Made by a program: the position numbers and the translations under genes. Shown here piece by piece: positions 48,101 through 61,958 of a stretch of 64,000 bases of DNA. Where the stretch lies: assembly GCA_902536385.1 (NCBI GenBank), contig CACAWY010000004.1:1-64000 (forward strand), in the 5' to 3' direction. The notes beneath the pieces were generated by a model, which searched no databases, had not been told where the DNA came from, and saw nothing but the letters and a program-made list of their open reading frames with translations. Every line of letters starts with the position of its first letter. Positions within the stretch are counted from its first letter, which is position 1. The DNA comes from an uncultured Pelagibacteraceae bacterium. GTDB lineage: Bacteria > Pseudomonadota > Alphaproteobacteria > Pelagibacterales > Pelagibacteraceae.

Positions 48101-49190
48101 AAAGATTAAAGCAATAGTAGTCGTTGGAGGAACGGGAGGTCATGTTTTTCCAGGTTTAAATCTTGCAAAGCACTTATTAGAGGAAAATTATGACATAGAT
48201 CTTATTACTGATAAAAGAGGTTTTAAATTTATTCAAAATTCTAAGAATTTAAATATTTTTGTTTTACCTTCATCACCATTAGTTTCAAAAAATATATTTT
48301 CATTAATTTTTTCCTCAATTTTAATTATTTACTCAGTTTTGGTATCATTCTTTTTTTTATTATTTAAAAGACCAAAAATAATTTTTGGAATGGGGGGATA
48401 TGCCTCTTTCCCAACTTGTGTTGCAGCGAGTATACTCAAAATTAAATTTATAATTTATGAAAATAATTTGATAATTGGAAAAGCAAATAAACTTTTACTA
48501 CCTTTTGCAAAAAAAATATTTGTTTCATATAAAGAACTCAATGGGATATCTAATAAATATAAGGAAAAAATTTTAGAAATAGGCAATATAATTAAAAAAG
48601 AAATAATAAATTTTAAAGCACTCAATAGTGCAAATTTTCAAAGATCCAAGATTAATTTACTTGTACTTGGCGGAAGTCAAGCGGCAAAAATATTTGCTGA
48701 AGTATTACCGAATATTTTTAAAGAATGTAGTTATCAAAATATTAATCTGAAAATTTATCAACATTGTTTACCAAGTCAAAATGAGAAATTAAAACTATTT
48801 TATGAACAAAATAATATTGAATTTGAGATATTTAATTTTAGCAATAAACTTGAAGAATATTTTTCAAAAGTAGAATTAGCTATAACAAGATCAGGCTCAT
48901 CTATTTTGGCAGAATTAACAAATGCTAAAATACCATTCATATCAGTACCACTACCTTCGTCGGCTGATAATCACCAATTGATAAATGCAACTTTCTATCA
49001 AAGAAAAAACTATGCCTTTTTAGTTGAAGAAAAAGATTTAAAAAATAAATTATTACCTATTATTAAAGAAATTTATTCAGATAAATCTTTTTTAGATAGA
49101 ATTTTATATAATCAAAGACAATATTCTGACAAAAACGTCTATAACAATATTAATAATTTTTTAAAAAAGATAATTAATGAAAAAAATTAG
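48093..49190 (+). CDS. murG: UDP-GlcNAc:undecaprenyl-pyrophosphoryl-MurNAc-pentapeptide transferase
   Basis: MurG adds GlcNAc to lipid I to form lipid II on the cytoplasmic membrane face. The 365-residue GT-B enzyme has VVGGTGGHVFPGLNLAKHL (the glycine-rich loop with the conserved His), FGMGGYASFPTCVAA, IIYENNLIIGKANKLL and LLVLGGSQAAKIF. The UDP-GlcNAc motif in AITRSGSSILAELTNAKIPF with LPSSADNHQLINA completes it. Overlaps with ftsW (eight bases after frame correction) and murC (14 bases) indicate coupled translation. Confidence 0.97.
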   Translation: MSKKIKAIVVVGGTGGHVFPGLNLAKHLLEENYDIDLITDKRGFKFIQNSKNLNIFVLPSSPLVSKNIFSLIFSSILIIYSVLVSFFFLLFKRPKIIFGMGGYASFPTCVAASILKIKFIIYENNLIIGKANKLLLPFAKKIFVSYKELNGISNKYKEKILEIGNIIKKEIINFKALNSANFQRSKINLLVLGGSQAAKIFAEVLPNIFKECSYQNINLKIYQHCLPSQNEKLKLFYEQNNIEFEIFNFSNKLEEYFSKVELAITRSGSSILAELTNAKIPFISVPLPSSADNHQLINATFYQRKNYAFLVEEKDLKNKLLPIIKEIYSDKSFLDRILYNQRQYSDKNVYNNINNFLKKIINEKN

Positions 49191-50574
49191 TTTAGGTCAA
49201 AAAGATATTATTCATTTTGTTGGTATAGGTGGTATCGGTATGAGTGGTTTGGCTCAAATAATGCATAATATGGGATTTAAAGTCCAAGGGAGTGATTTAG
49301 CTAGAAACAAAAATACTTTGAGTTGTTCTAAAGTTGGAATAAAAATTTTTGTCGGTCATTCAAAAAAAAATGTTAAAAGTTCCACTATCTTAGTAAAATC
49401 CTCAGCAATAAAGAAAAATAATAGCGAGTTAAGATACGCACGAAAAAAAAAAATTCCAGTCTATTCAAGAGCAGAAATATTAGCTGATGTAGTATCTTTA
49501 AAAAAAAATATTATTATTACAGGCTCTCATGGCAAAACAACTACTACTTCTTTAGTTTCAAAAATTTTGTCAGATCAAAAACTAGATCCTACCATAATTA
49601 ATGGTGGAGTAATTAACTCATTTAAGAGTAATGCAAAATTAGGTAAAGGAGAATGGTCTATTTTAGAAGCAGACGAGTCTGATGGTAGTTTTTTACAGCT
49701 GCCTATAAATTATTCAGTAGTAACAAATATTGATTATGAACATATTGATTATTATAAAAGTTTTAAAAATTTAGAGAAATCTTTTATAAAATTTATTGAG
49801 AAAACTCCTCCAACTGGGAAATCAATTGTTTGTATAGATAACAAAAATATTAGAAAAATTTTGAATAAAATTAAAAATAAAAATATTTTAACCTATGGGG
49901 AAAGCAAGAATGCTGATTATCATATTTCAAATATAAAGTACAAAATTGACTACTCTTCTTTTGATTTGAGTTATAAAGATTTAAAAAACAAAAATAAAAA
50001 AATTAGTAATATACAAGTAAGTTTGTTGGGAAAACATAATGTGCTCAACGCAGTTGCAGCTTTAACAGTATGCTTAAATTTAGGCGTAAATCAAAATATA
50101 ATAAAAAAATCGTTAAAAAAATTTTCAGGTGTACAAAGAAGAATGACAAAAATTTTCACCAAAAATAAAAATGATTTTTACGATGATTATGCACATCATC
50201 CTACCGAAATTAATTCTATTTTGGATGGTGTTAAAAATGTTTACAATAATAGGAAAATTATATCTATTTTTGAACCTCATAGATATTCAAGAGTACAGGC
50301 TTTAAAAAAAAATTTTGCCAGATGCTTTATTAAGTCAGATTTAGTAATACTTTGCCCATTGTACGCTGCAGGAGAAAAAAAAGACTCAAAATTTAATTTA
50401 ATTGAATTTGCGAAATTAATTGGTAGGTTTTCTAAGACCCAAGTAATTGTAATAAAACATTATGTAGAAATCGAAAAATATTTTAAAAAAAATCTAAAGA
50501 GCGATGAAATTATAATTGGAATGGGGGCAGGATCAATTTCAAAATATATGCGGGAATTAAAAAATCGTCTATGA
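49177..50574 (+). CDS. murC: UDP-N-acetylmuramate-L-alanine ligase
   Basis: MurC adds the first L-alanine to UDP-MurNAc. The 465-residue protein has HFVGIGGIGMSGLAQIMH at the N-terminus, the ATP loop ITGSHGKTTTTSLVSKIL (about residues 113-130), EADESDGSFLQL and TNIDYEHIDYY. GKHNVLNAVAALTVC, GVQRRMTKIF and YDDYAHHPTEINSIL lead into the C-terminal domain with FEPHRYSRVQAL. All are family signatures at standard length. It overlaps murG by 14 bases and murB by four (ATGA). Confidence 0.98.
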   Translation: MKKISLGQKDIIHFVGIGGIGMSGLAQIMHNMGFKVQGSDLARNKNTLSCSKVGIKIFVGHSKKNVKSSTILVKSSAIKKNNSELRYARKKKIPVYSRAEILADVVSLKKNIIITGSHGKTTTTSLVSKILSDQKLDPTIINGGVINSFKSNAKLGKGEWSILEADESDGSFLQLPINYSVVTNIDYEHIDYYKSFKNLEKSFIKFIEKTPPTGKSIVCIDNKNIRKILNKIKNKNILTYGESKNADYHISNIKYKIDYSSFDLSYKDLKNKNKKISNIQVSLLGKHNVLNAVAALTVCLNLGVNQNIIKKSLKKFSGVQRRMTKIFTKNKNDFYDDYAHHPTEINSILDGVKNVYNNRKIISIFEPHRYSRVQALKKNFARCFIKSDLVILCPLYAAGEKKDSKFNLIEFAKLIGRFSKTQVIVIKHYVEIEKYFKKNLKSDEIIIGMGAGSISKYMRELKNRL

Positions 50575-51476
50575 GTTTAAACCAAGAACTTATAAAGAAA
50601 TTTAGTAATAATATTTCTAATAATACAAATCTTTCAAATTATAGCTGGTTTAACCTGGGCGGGCCTGCCGAGTATTTATTTAAGCCAGAAGATAAAAGTC
50701 AATTAATTGAGTTTTTGGAAGACAACAAAAAAAATAAACTTCAAATTACAATGCTTGGAGCAGGATCAAACACTTTAATTAGAGATAACGGAATTAAAGG
50801 AGTAGTAATTAAATTGGGAACAAGTTTTTCAGGCATAAATTTAATAAGCCAAGATATAATAGAGGTTGGCGCATCAGCGCTTGATCGTAAGGTTTCTAAT
50901 TATGCAAAAGATCATGGAATAGGAAATCTCGAATTTTTATCGTGTATCCCAGGTTCAATTGGAGGTGCCGTTATAATGAATAGCGGATGTTATAATTATG
51001 ATATTTCTAAGGTTCTATATTCTATCAATGTTATTGACAAACGAGATTGTAAAGAAAAAGAAATTAAAAGAGATGAAATCGAATTCCATTATAGAGGAAG
51101 TAGCCTTTCGGATGAATTAATTATTATATCTGTAAAATTAAAAGGAAAAAAAATGAGTAAAGATTCGATAGAAAAAAAACAAAATGATTTTATTAATAAA
51201 AAAAAATTATCACAACCAAGTCAGATTAAAACATGTGGAAGTACATTTAAAAATCTTAATAGTAAAAAAAAAGCATGGGAGTTAATTAAAGAGACAGGAT
51301 GTGATAAGTTTTTTGAAGGTGATGCAAAAATTTCTGAAAAACATTGTAATTTTTTTGTAAATAATGGAAAAGCAAAATCTTCTGATATAGAAAAACTAAT
51401 AAACAAAGTAAAAAAAACAGTAAGTGATAAAGCAGGAGTTAATCTTGAGTTAGAGATTAAAATTATTGGTGAATAA
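50571..51476 (+). CDS. murB: UDP-N-acetylenolpyruvoylglucosamine reductase
   Basis: MurB reduces the enolpyruvyl group to give UDP-MurNAc, using FAD and NADPH. The 301-residue protein shows YSWFNLGGPAEYLFKPED, the FAD-binding LGAGSNTLIRDNGIKGVVI (about residues 62-80), FLSCIPGSIGGAVIMNSGCY and the short type II-like C-terminal part. That part contains KTCGSTFKN, with the catalytic Ser/Thr region, and GDAKISEKHCNFFVNNGKA. It starts in an ATGA overlap with murC and ends eleven bases inside the ddl frame. Confidence 0.96.
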   Translation: MSLNQELIKKFSNNISNNTNLSNYSWFNLGGPAEYLFKPEDKSQLIEFLEDNKKNKLQITMLGAGSNTLIRDNGIKGVVIKLGTSFSGINLISQDIIEVGASALDRKVSNYAKDHGIGNLEFLSCIPGSIGGAVIMNSGCYNYDISKVLYSINVIDKRDCKEKEIKRDEIEFHYRGSSLSDELIIISVKLKGKKMSKDSIEKKQNDFINKKKLSQPSQIKTCGSTFKNLNSKKKAWELIKETGCDKFFEGDAKISEKHCNFFVNNGKAKSSDIEKLINKVKKTVSDKAGVNLELEIKIIGE

Positions 51477-52407
51477 AAAAAAGTTTAAAAAGGTCTTAGT
51501 CGTTCTGGGCGGGACATCTGGAGAAAGATCAGTAAGTATTGATACTGGTAGAGCATGTATGAAGGCTTTAAAAAAAAAAAAATATATTGTTTCTACTTTT
51601 GACCCAAAGATAAAAAACTTCAATCTAATTGATAAAAATAAAATAGACGTAATATTTAATGCTTTGCATGGAAAAGATGGAGAGGATGGAGTAGCTCAAA
51701 GTTATTTTGAGTATTTAGCCGTTCCTTATACTCACTCTGGGGTAGTAAGTTCTCATAATGCTATGAACAAATTAATTTCAAAAAAAATATTTATTAAAAA
51801 TAAAATTTTAACACCTAAATATTTTTCAGTAAAAAAAAATAACTTTAATACAAAAACTCTAAAGACCTGTATTAAGAAAAAAAAAATTGGTTTTCCAATT
51901 GTAATAAAACCAATTAACGAAGGCTCAAGTCTTGGTGTTAAAATTGTTAAAAATTTAAAACAGCTAAAAATTTCAACAAAGATCCTGTTCAAGCATTATA
52001 ATGAATTATTATTTGAGCAGTATGTTGGAGGTCAAGAAATACAAGCTGCTGTGATTAATAATACTTCTTTAGGTGCCATTGAATTAATCCCAAAAAGATT
52101 TTTTTATGATTATAAAGCTAAATATACAAAATCAGCTAAAACGAAACATATTATGCCTGCTAGATTAAAAAAAAAAAATTATTCAGAAGTTTTGAGGCTA
52201 GCATTGAAAGCACATAAAGCTTTAAAATGCAGAGGCGTTACTAGAGCAGATTTTAAATATTTTAAAAATAAGTTTTATCTCCTGGAAATTAATACACAAC
52301 CTGGAATGACAAGTCTTTCGCTTGTGCCTGAAATAGCAAATCATTATGGAATATCATTTCCTAATTTGATCGAGAAGATTTTGTTAGATGCTGGTATTAA
52401 TAGATGA
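51466..52407 (+). CDS. ddl: D-alanine-D-alanine ligase
   Basis: Ddl makes the D-Ala-D-Ala dipeptide that MurF attaches to the peptide stem. The 313-residue ATP-grasp protein has VLGGTSGERSVSIDTGRA, NALHGKDGEDGVAQSYFE, PYTHSGVVSSHNAMNK, PIVIKPINEGSSLGVKIV (about residues 143-160) and EINTQPGMTSLSLVPEIA near the end. There is no ATG; the start is the TTG at 51466 or the GTG at 51469, inside the end of murB. Its TGA stop overlaps the ftsQ ATG (ATGA). Confidence 0.97.
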   Translation: MVNKKKFKKVLVVLGGTSGERSVSIDTGRACMKALKKKKYIVSTFDPKIKNFNLIDKNKIDVIFNALHGKDGEDGVAQSYFEYLAVPYTHSGVVSSHNAMNKLISKKIFIKNKILTPKYFSVKKNNFNTKTLKTCIKKKKIGFPIVIKPINEGSSLGVKIVKNLKQLKISTKILFKHYNELLFEQYVGGQEIQAAVINNTSLGAIELIPKRFFYDYKAKYTKSAKTKHIMPARLKKKNYSEVLRLALKAHKALKCRGVTRADFKYFKNKFYLLEINTQPGMTSLSLVPEIANHYGISFPNLIEKILLDAGINR

Positions 52408-53063
52408 AAAATCGATTTATAATTGCCTTAATATTACTAATCATCTTCAGTTCATATAACATTAAAGAAAATCAGTTAGCAAATCATAAACTTAACATTA
52501 AAAAAATAATTATAGAAAACAATAAAGTTCTAGAAAAAAAAAAACTGATAAAAAAACTTTCATTTTTATATAAAAAAAATCTTTTATTTCTAAAGTCAAA
52601 AGATATTGAAAATGAACTGAATGAAATTGATTTTATTAATACATTTGAGTTTAAAAAAATTTACCCAGATACAATTAAAATTAAAATTTCAGAAAAAAAA
52701 CCTATAGTAATTATTCAGAATAAAACAGAAAAAAAATTTTACACTTCAAAAGGAGATGTAATAAATTTTATTGAATTAGAAGAGTTCAAAAATTTACCTT
52801 TAGTATTTGGAGACGCAAAAAACTTTAAAAATTTTTATGACAACCTTCAAAAAATAGACTTTCCTCTAAATGAAATTAAAACCTTCTATTTTTTTGAATC
52901 AAAGCGTTGGGATTTGCTTACAAAAGAAAATCAATTAATAAAGTTACCAATCAAACAATATAATAAGAGTCTTCAAAATTTTAAAGATATAAAGGACAAA
53001 ATAAATTTTGAAAAATATAAAACTTTTGATTATAGAATTAATAATCAACTTATTCTAAAATAA
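52404..53063 (+). CDS. ftsQ: Division protein FtsQ
   Basis: FtsQ is the bitopic scaffold that binds FtsB and FtsL. The 219-residue protein has a short cytoplasmic end, one membrane helix (about residues 5-19) and a POTRA domain (LNIKKIIIENNKVLEKKKLI, about 30-49, then LLFLKSKDIENELN and INTFEFKKIYPDTIKIKISEKKP). A beta domain follows with FYTSKGDVI and LPLVFGDAKN. It is shorter than the usual 250-300 residues, mainly through loss of the N-terminal extension and C-terminal tail. It starts in an ATGA overlap with ddl and precedes ftsA by three bases. Confidence 0.9.
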   Translation: MKNRFIIALILLIIFSSYNIKENQLANHKLNIKKIIIENNKVLEKKKLIKKLSFLYKKNLLFLKSKDIENELNEIDFINTFEFKKIYPDTIKIKISEKKPIVIIQNKTEKKFYTSKGDVINFIELEEFKNLPLVFGDAKNFKNFYDNLQKIDFPLNEIKTFYFFESKRWDLLTKENQLIKLPIKQYNKSLQNFKDIKDKINFEKYKTFDYRINNQLILK

Positions 53064-53066
53064 GGA

Positions 53067-54257
53067 ATGGAATCAACCTCCCCAGTTCTCTTTGTAGAAA
53101 TAGACAATGATGAGTATAAATTAATTGTTGGAGTTATAAAAGAAAATGGTAACTTTAAATTAATTCATTTAAAAAAAATAAAAAATGATATTCACAACAA
53201 CACTAACTTTAAAGATAATTTTCCTTTTAAAACTTTAAAAGACAATATTTATACATTAGAACAAAATTTAAATTATGTTTTTAAAACTGTTACACTTGTA
53301 ATAAATGATTTGCACTGTTCAGTAATAAATTTAACTGGATTTAAAAAGCTTAGCGGATCTCAACTAAGCAAGGAGGACGTAATTTATATTTTAAACACCC
53401 TTAAATCAAAGCTCCTTGAAAACGAAAAACAAAAAAAAATTCTTCACATATTCAATTCTGAATTTTTTTTAGATAAAAAAAAATTTGAAAACCTTCCAAT
53501 AGGATTATTTGGAAATTTCTATTCACAGGAATTATCTTTTTTTTTAATTGAAAATAATGATTACGAAAATTTTGAAAATATATTTAATGATTGTAACTTA
53601 AAAATAAACAAAATAATTTCAAAAAAATTTTTAGATGGTGTAAAAACAATTAGAAATAATCATAATTTAGAAACATTCTTCAAAATTGAAATTAAAAAAG
53701 AAAGCTCGGAAGTAATTTTTTTTGAAAATTCATCTTTAAAATTTTTTCAAAGTTTTAAGTTTGGTGCAAACACAGTAATAAGTGATATATCAAAAATTAT
53801 TGCTTTAAAAAAAGAGACTGTAGAAAATATATTATTTAGTTCAGACTTTTCAAAAAATTTAGAAAATGAACTTATAGAAGAAAGATTTTTCGATAATCAT
53901 AACTTTAAAAAGATTAAAAAAAAACTTATAACCGATATTGCGCAAGCAAGAATCCAAGAAATTGCAGAAATTATTTTACTTGAAAACATTAATGTTAAAA
54001 ATTTTTTAAAAAAAGATCCTGTTATTTTTTTAACTATAAATGATTTATCAAATTTAAAATGTTTTAAGAGTATTTACAAAGAATCATTTTCTAAGAAAAG
54101 CGAAAAAGAAATAATTATAACTAAAAATCTTAATATCGAGGAGATCTACGAAAGCGCATATCAACTCGTTCAATATGGGTGGAAAAAGGAAGCGGTTCCC
54201 ATAGTTAAAGAAAAAAAGTCATTAATTGCAAGATTTTTCGACCTTTTTTTTAATTAA
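53067..54257 (+). CDS. ftsA: FtsA-like division protein with degenerate nucleotide-binding motifs
   Basis: Position after ftsQ, length (396) and several segments identify FtsA, the actin-like membrane tether of FtsZ. QLSKEDVIYILNTLKSKLL and ENLPIGLFGNFYSQELSFF match the 1C domain, and FKFGANTVISDISKIIALKK matches the usual G-N-x-x-T-x-D-I-a block. The amphipathic tail KSLIARFFDLFFN resembles the membrane-targeting helix. The ATP signatures are eroded: phosphate 1 reads VLFVEIDNDEYKL where DIGTSK is usual, phosphate 2 reads FFKIEIKKESSEVIFF where DIGGGTTD is usual, and the adenosine loop reads VIFLTINDLSNLK. It may therefore not bind ATP normally. lpxC follows after 69 bases. Confidence 0.82.
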   Translation: MESTSPVLFVEIDNDEYKLIVGVIKENGNFKLIHLKKIKNDIHNNTNFKDNFPFKTLKDNIYTLEQNLNYVFKTVTLVINDLHCSVINLTGFKKLSGSQLSKEDVIYILNTLKSKLLENEKQKKILHIFNSEFFLDKKKFENLPIGLFGNFYSQELSFFLIENNDYENFENIFNDCNLKINKIISKKFLDGVKTIRNNHNLETFFKIEIKKESSEVIFFENSSLKFFQSFKFGANTVISDISKIIALKKETVENILFSSDFSKNLENELIEERFFDNHNFKKIKKKLITDIAQARIQEIAEIILLENINVKNFLKKDPVIFLTINDLSNLKCFKSIYKESFSKKSEKEIIITKNLNIEEIYESAYQLVQYGWKKEAVPIVKEKKSLIARFFDLFFN

Positions 54258-54326
54258 TAAATACTTGTTATTTTCAGAAACATTAGTTGTTTTAAAGACT
54301 CTCTAACATTTGGATATATATTAGCG

Positions 54327-55253
54327 ATGTTAAAAATTTTTCAACAAACAATTTCCAAACCTGTGACTTTTAAAGGCACAGGACTTCATACAGGCAAAAA
54401 TTCCACTTTAACCATTTATCCAGGAAAATCTGATCAAGGAATTGTTTTTAAAAGAATTGATTTAAGTGATAGAAATCAAATTCAAGCTAATTATAAAAAT
54501 GTATCTTCAGCTACTTTATGTACAACTTTAGAAAATGAGTTTGGAACAAAAGTATCAACTGTAGAACATCTTATGGCGGCTTTATACGTTGCTGATATAG
54601 ACAATGCCGTTGTAGAAATTGATAGTGAAGAAGTTCCAATAATGGATGGTTCAGCTTCTAAATTTTTAAATGATATTCAAAAGCAGGGTTTGAAAGAATT
54701 GTCTAAAAAAAGAAAATACTTGAATATTTCTAAAAAACTAGAATTGATTGATGGTGAAAGAAAAATATCAATAGAAAAAAGCAACTCAACATTTAATGTT
54801 GAATTTAAATTAAATTATAAAAATAATATAATTGGAAACCAATCTAATAAAGTAAATTTTAATGAAAATGATTTACACGATGTAATAAGTTCTAGAACTT
54901 TTTGCTTATTTGAGGATATCGAAAAAATAAAAAAAATGGGTTTAGCTAAAGGTGGTTCTCTTGATAATGCTTTAGTTATAGATAAAGATAAAATTTTGAA
55001 TGAGGAAGGACTAAGAAATGAAAAAGAATTTGTTAATCATAAAATTTTAGATTTGGCAGGAGACTTTTTGCTATCTGGTTTTAGAATATTAGGTACAGTG
55101 AAATGTAACCAAGGCGGACATGAGTTAACTAATATGTTTCTTAGAAAATTATTAAAAATTAGCACAGCTTTTGAGATATCTGAATTAAAAGAAATAGTTG
55201 TTTCTCAAAAAATTAGGTCAAATCAATCAATTAAAATTGCAGTTAACGCTTAG
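54327..55253 (+). CDS. lpxC: UDP-3-O-acyl-N-acetylglucosamine deacetylase
   Basis: LpxC carries out the committed, zinc-dependent step of lipid A synthesis, so this organism makes lipopolysaccharide or at least lipid A. The 308-residue protein shows FKGTGLHTGKNSTLTIYPG, VSTVEHLMAALYVADIDNA (zinc-binding His and nearby Glu), EVPIMDGSASKF, SSRTFCLFEDIEKIKKMGLA and FVNHKILDLAGDFLLSGF with the other zinc His and Asp. It follows ftsA, where ftsZ would normally stand between them. The 69-base gap before it may hold its own promoter. Confidence 0.97.
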   Translation: MLKIFQQTISKPVTFKGTGLHTGKNSTLTIYPGKSDQGIVFKRIDLSDRNQIQANYKNVSSATLCTTLENEFGTKVSTVEHLMAALYVADIDNAVVEIDSEEVPIMDGSASKFLNDIQKQGLKELSKKRKYLNISKKLELIDGERKISIEKSNSTFNVEFKLNYKNNIIGNQSNKVNFNENDLHDVISSRTFCLFEDIEKIKKMGLAKGGSLDNALVIDKDKILNEEGLRNEKEFVNHKILDLAGDFLLSGFRILGTVKCNQGGHELTNMFLRKLLKISTAFEISELKEIVVSQKIRSNQSIKIAVNA

Positions 55254-55306
55254 ATCCCAAATATAAATCTTATTTTTTATATTCTAATCTGTTATTAATC
55301 TATTGT

Positions 55307-56137
55307 ATGATAGTTAGACTAACATCTGCACTAATAATAACTTTAGTTTTGTTATCTTGCTCAAAAGATGAACTAACTTATGAACCTTCTGAAAAGGTTG
55401 ACCCTTATGTCATTTATAAAGAAGGTCTTGAAGCGTTTGAAAAAAACGACTTCTTTTTTGCCAGTAAAAAATTTTCTGAGGCTGAACTAAATTTTAGAGA
55501 AGTTGACTTATCTGCTAAATCAGCAATCATGTCGAGTTTTTCACTTTATGGTATAAATTTTTATTCAGAAGCTCTTGAGAACCTAGAAAGGTATTTGAAA
55601 AATTATCCCTCTGATAGATTTGTGATATATGCTCATTATTTAATTTCAATAATCTATTTTGAGCAAATTGCTGATGAAAAAAAAGATTTAGATCCTTTAA
55701 TTAAGGCAAATGATAAAATAAACTTTTTCTTGGCTAAATATCCGAACACAGAATATGCATTGGATTTAAAATTTAAAAAAGATTTAATACAAAATCAACT
55801 AGCAGCTAAAGAATTATTTGTAGCAAAATTTTATATTTCAACAAAAAAATGGATCCCTGCTATTAATAGGTTAAAAGTGATTGTAAAAAAATATGATCAA
55901 ACTATTTTTATAGAAGAAGCGCTCCATAGATTAGTGGAAATTAATTATTACTTAGGTCTAGAGGAAGAGGCTAAAAAATTTGCAAATATTTTAGGCTATA
56001 ACTACAATACCAGCGAATGGTTTGAACAATCATATAAAATTCTAAATAAAAATTATGAAATTAAGAGCAGGGTTGATCCTAAAAAATTCAAAAATGAAAA
56101 AAGTTTTTTAAAAAATATTTTAAAAAAAATAAAATAA
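55307..56137 (+). CDS. bamD: Outer membrane protein assembly factor BamD
   Basis: BamD is the essential lipoprotein of the BAM complex that inserts outer-membrane beta-barrels. The signal peptide ends in lipobox LLSC, with the acylated cysteine at about residue 18, a likely Lgt substrate. Tetratricopeptide-type helices follow: YKEGLEAFEKNDFFFASKKF, then YSEALENLERYLKNYPSD, KFYISTKKWIPAINRLKVIV and EALHRLVEINYYLGLEEEA. The length of 276 is typical. It lies between lpxC and ligA, where many Alphaproteobacteria also carry recN, which is absent here. Confidence 0.94.
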   Translation: MIVRLTSALIITLVLLSCSKDELTYEPSEKVDPYVIYKEGLEAFEKNDFFFASKKFSEAELNFREVDLSAKSAIMSSFSLYGINFYSEALENLERYLKNYPSDRFVIYAHYLISIIYFEQIADEKKDLDPLIKANDKINFFLAKYPNTEYALDLKFKKDLIQNQLAAKELFVAKFYISTKKWIPAINRLKVIVKKYDQTIFIEEALHRLVEINYYLGLEEEAKKFANILGYNYNTSEWFEQSYKILNKNYEIKSRVDPKKFKNEKSFLKNILKKIK

Positions 56138-59871
<3,734 letters not shown>

Positions 59872-59884
<13 letters not shown>

Positions 59885-61914
59885 TTCAACATTTTCTTTT
59901 TATATCTATCCCATCCAGGACTTTTGTAGCCCTCATCAAAGTCAATTGAGTTATCTTGATTAAATTCAAATTCATCATTTTCAAAAGTGCTTGTTTCATT
60001 CTTTTCAACACTTTCTTCAGGTATTTCATTTATAAATCGAGAGGGTAGTGCATCCATCCAATCCCCGTGATATGCTCTTTTCATTGCAAAAGATAAATAA
60101 GCTTCTTTTTTCGCCCTAGTAATTCCAACATAAGCTAATCTTCTCTCCTCTTCTAAAGCAAAATCTCCTTTTTCTTCTAAAGATTTTTGGTGAGGAAATA
60201 GTCCTTCCTCCCATCCAGGAAGAAAAACAACATCAAATTCTAATCCTTTGGCGGCATGCATTGTCATTAGATTAATTTTTGCCCCTTCCCAGTCCTGGTC
60301 AATTGAAGTTGCCAATGCTACGTGTTCTAAAAAACTCTGAAGGCTATCATAATCTTGCATTGCTCTGAGTAATTCTTTCAAATTTTCTAACCTATTTTCA
60401 TTTTCTAAATCTTTTTTATTTTTCAATAATGATGAATATCCAGACTCATCTAAAACTAATTTAAGTAAGTCATAATGTTTCATTTTAGATGAGTCTTTTC
60501 TCCACTTATGTATCATATTTATGAATTGGTGAATTGTAGTTTTTATTTTTGGTTTGAAATCACCTTTTTCAATCATCTTGATAATAGAGTCTTCAAGACA
60601 CAATTTATTCAATTTACCAAAAGAATAAATTTGATTGACAGTACTCTCCCCAATCCCTTTTTTCGGAGCACTAAGCGCTCTTTCTAAAGCTAAATCGTCA
60701 AATTTTTGATTAACAATTCTTAGATAAGAAATAGCATCTTTTATTTCAGTTCTTTCATAAAACTTAATTCCTCCAAGCACTCTATAACTTATTCCTACCT
60801 GAAGAAATCGTTCTTCAAATTCTCTTGTTTGATATATAGCTCTTACCAAAATTGATACGTCATTTAATGAGTATTTTTTTTTAATTTTTTGTTCAATAAT
60901 ATCACTTATACCTTGTGCTTCCTCTTTTCCAGATCTATAACAATTTAATTTTACTAATTCACCTTGATTGGCCGAAGACCATAATTTTTTACCAACTCTA
61001 TTAGAATTATTTGAAATTAAATGAGATGCTGTTTCTAATATATTTTTTGTAGATCTGTAGTTTTGTTCTAACTTAAATACTTTACAATTTTCATAAATTT
61101 TATCGAATGTTAGGAAGTTTTTTATTTCAGCGCCTCGCCAACTATAAATTGATTGGTCATCATCACCAACGCAACAAATATTTCTCTCTTCATTGACTAA
61201 TAAATTTAGCCATTTATTTTGAATAAAATTTGTATCTTGGAATTCATCTACTAAAATATATTTGAAGTTACTTTGATATATTCCTCTTATGTCCTTATGT
61301 TCCTCAAAAAGTTTAACACAAAAAAGAATCAGATCACCAAAATCAAATGCATTCAAGTCTTTTGTTTTACTTTGGTATATCTCGTATACTTTCAAAATTG
61401 ATTTTATAATAGATCCTTTTTTTTCTATTTTTACATCTTTTGGCAACAAACCTTTATTTTTCCATTGATCAATATGATATAATATTAATTGAGGAGAAAA
61501 TTTTTTTGCATCTAAGTCCTCTCCTTTGACAATACTTCTTAAAAGTTTTTTCTGATCATCTGTATCAAGAATTGTAAAATTACTTTTATAACCTAATGCC
61601 TCAGCGTGTCTCCGCAAAATTTTTACGCTTACTGAGTGAAATGTCCCTAACCAAGGAATTGCACTTGATGTTCCTTTAACGTGGTGCATTACTCTATTTT
61701 GCATTTCTTTCGCAGCTTTATTTGTAAAAGTCACGCATAAAATTTGACTTGGAAAAGCTTTCTTTTGATTAATAATGTGTATTAATCTCGTTGTTAAAAC
61801 TCTAGTTTTACCAGAGCCAGCTCCAGCAACAATTAGGTTGGGACCCTCAGTGCTAAGAACCGCATCTTTTTGTTCCTTGTTTAGTTTTTGAATTAATTTA
61901 TCTTTATTATTCAT
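59872..61914 (-). CDS. uvrD: ATP-dependent DNA helicase UvrD/PcrA
   Basis: This superfamily 1A 3'-5' helicase is used in nucleotide excision and mismatch repair and in removing protein roadblocks. The 680-residue protein has the Q motif LNKEQKDAVLSTEGPNLIVA and Walker A GAGSGKTRVLTTRL. It continues with motif Ia CVTFTNKAAKEMQNRV, motif II VDEFQDTN, motif III CCVGDDDQSIYSWRGAEI, motif IV KLEQNYRSTKNIL, motif V LMTMHAAKGLEFDVVFLPG and motif VI EERRLAYVGITRAKKEAYL. The C-terminus is acidic and ends in a basic GWDRYKKKMLKWKK. pepP follows in the same operon. Confidence 0.97.
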
Positions 61915-61958
61915 AAGCTAGAATTTTCATTTATATACTAGTTACAAATATAAAAAAA

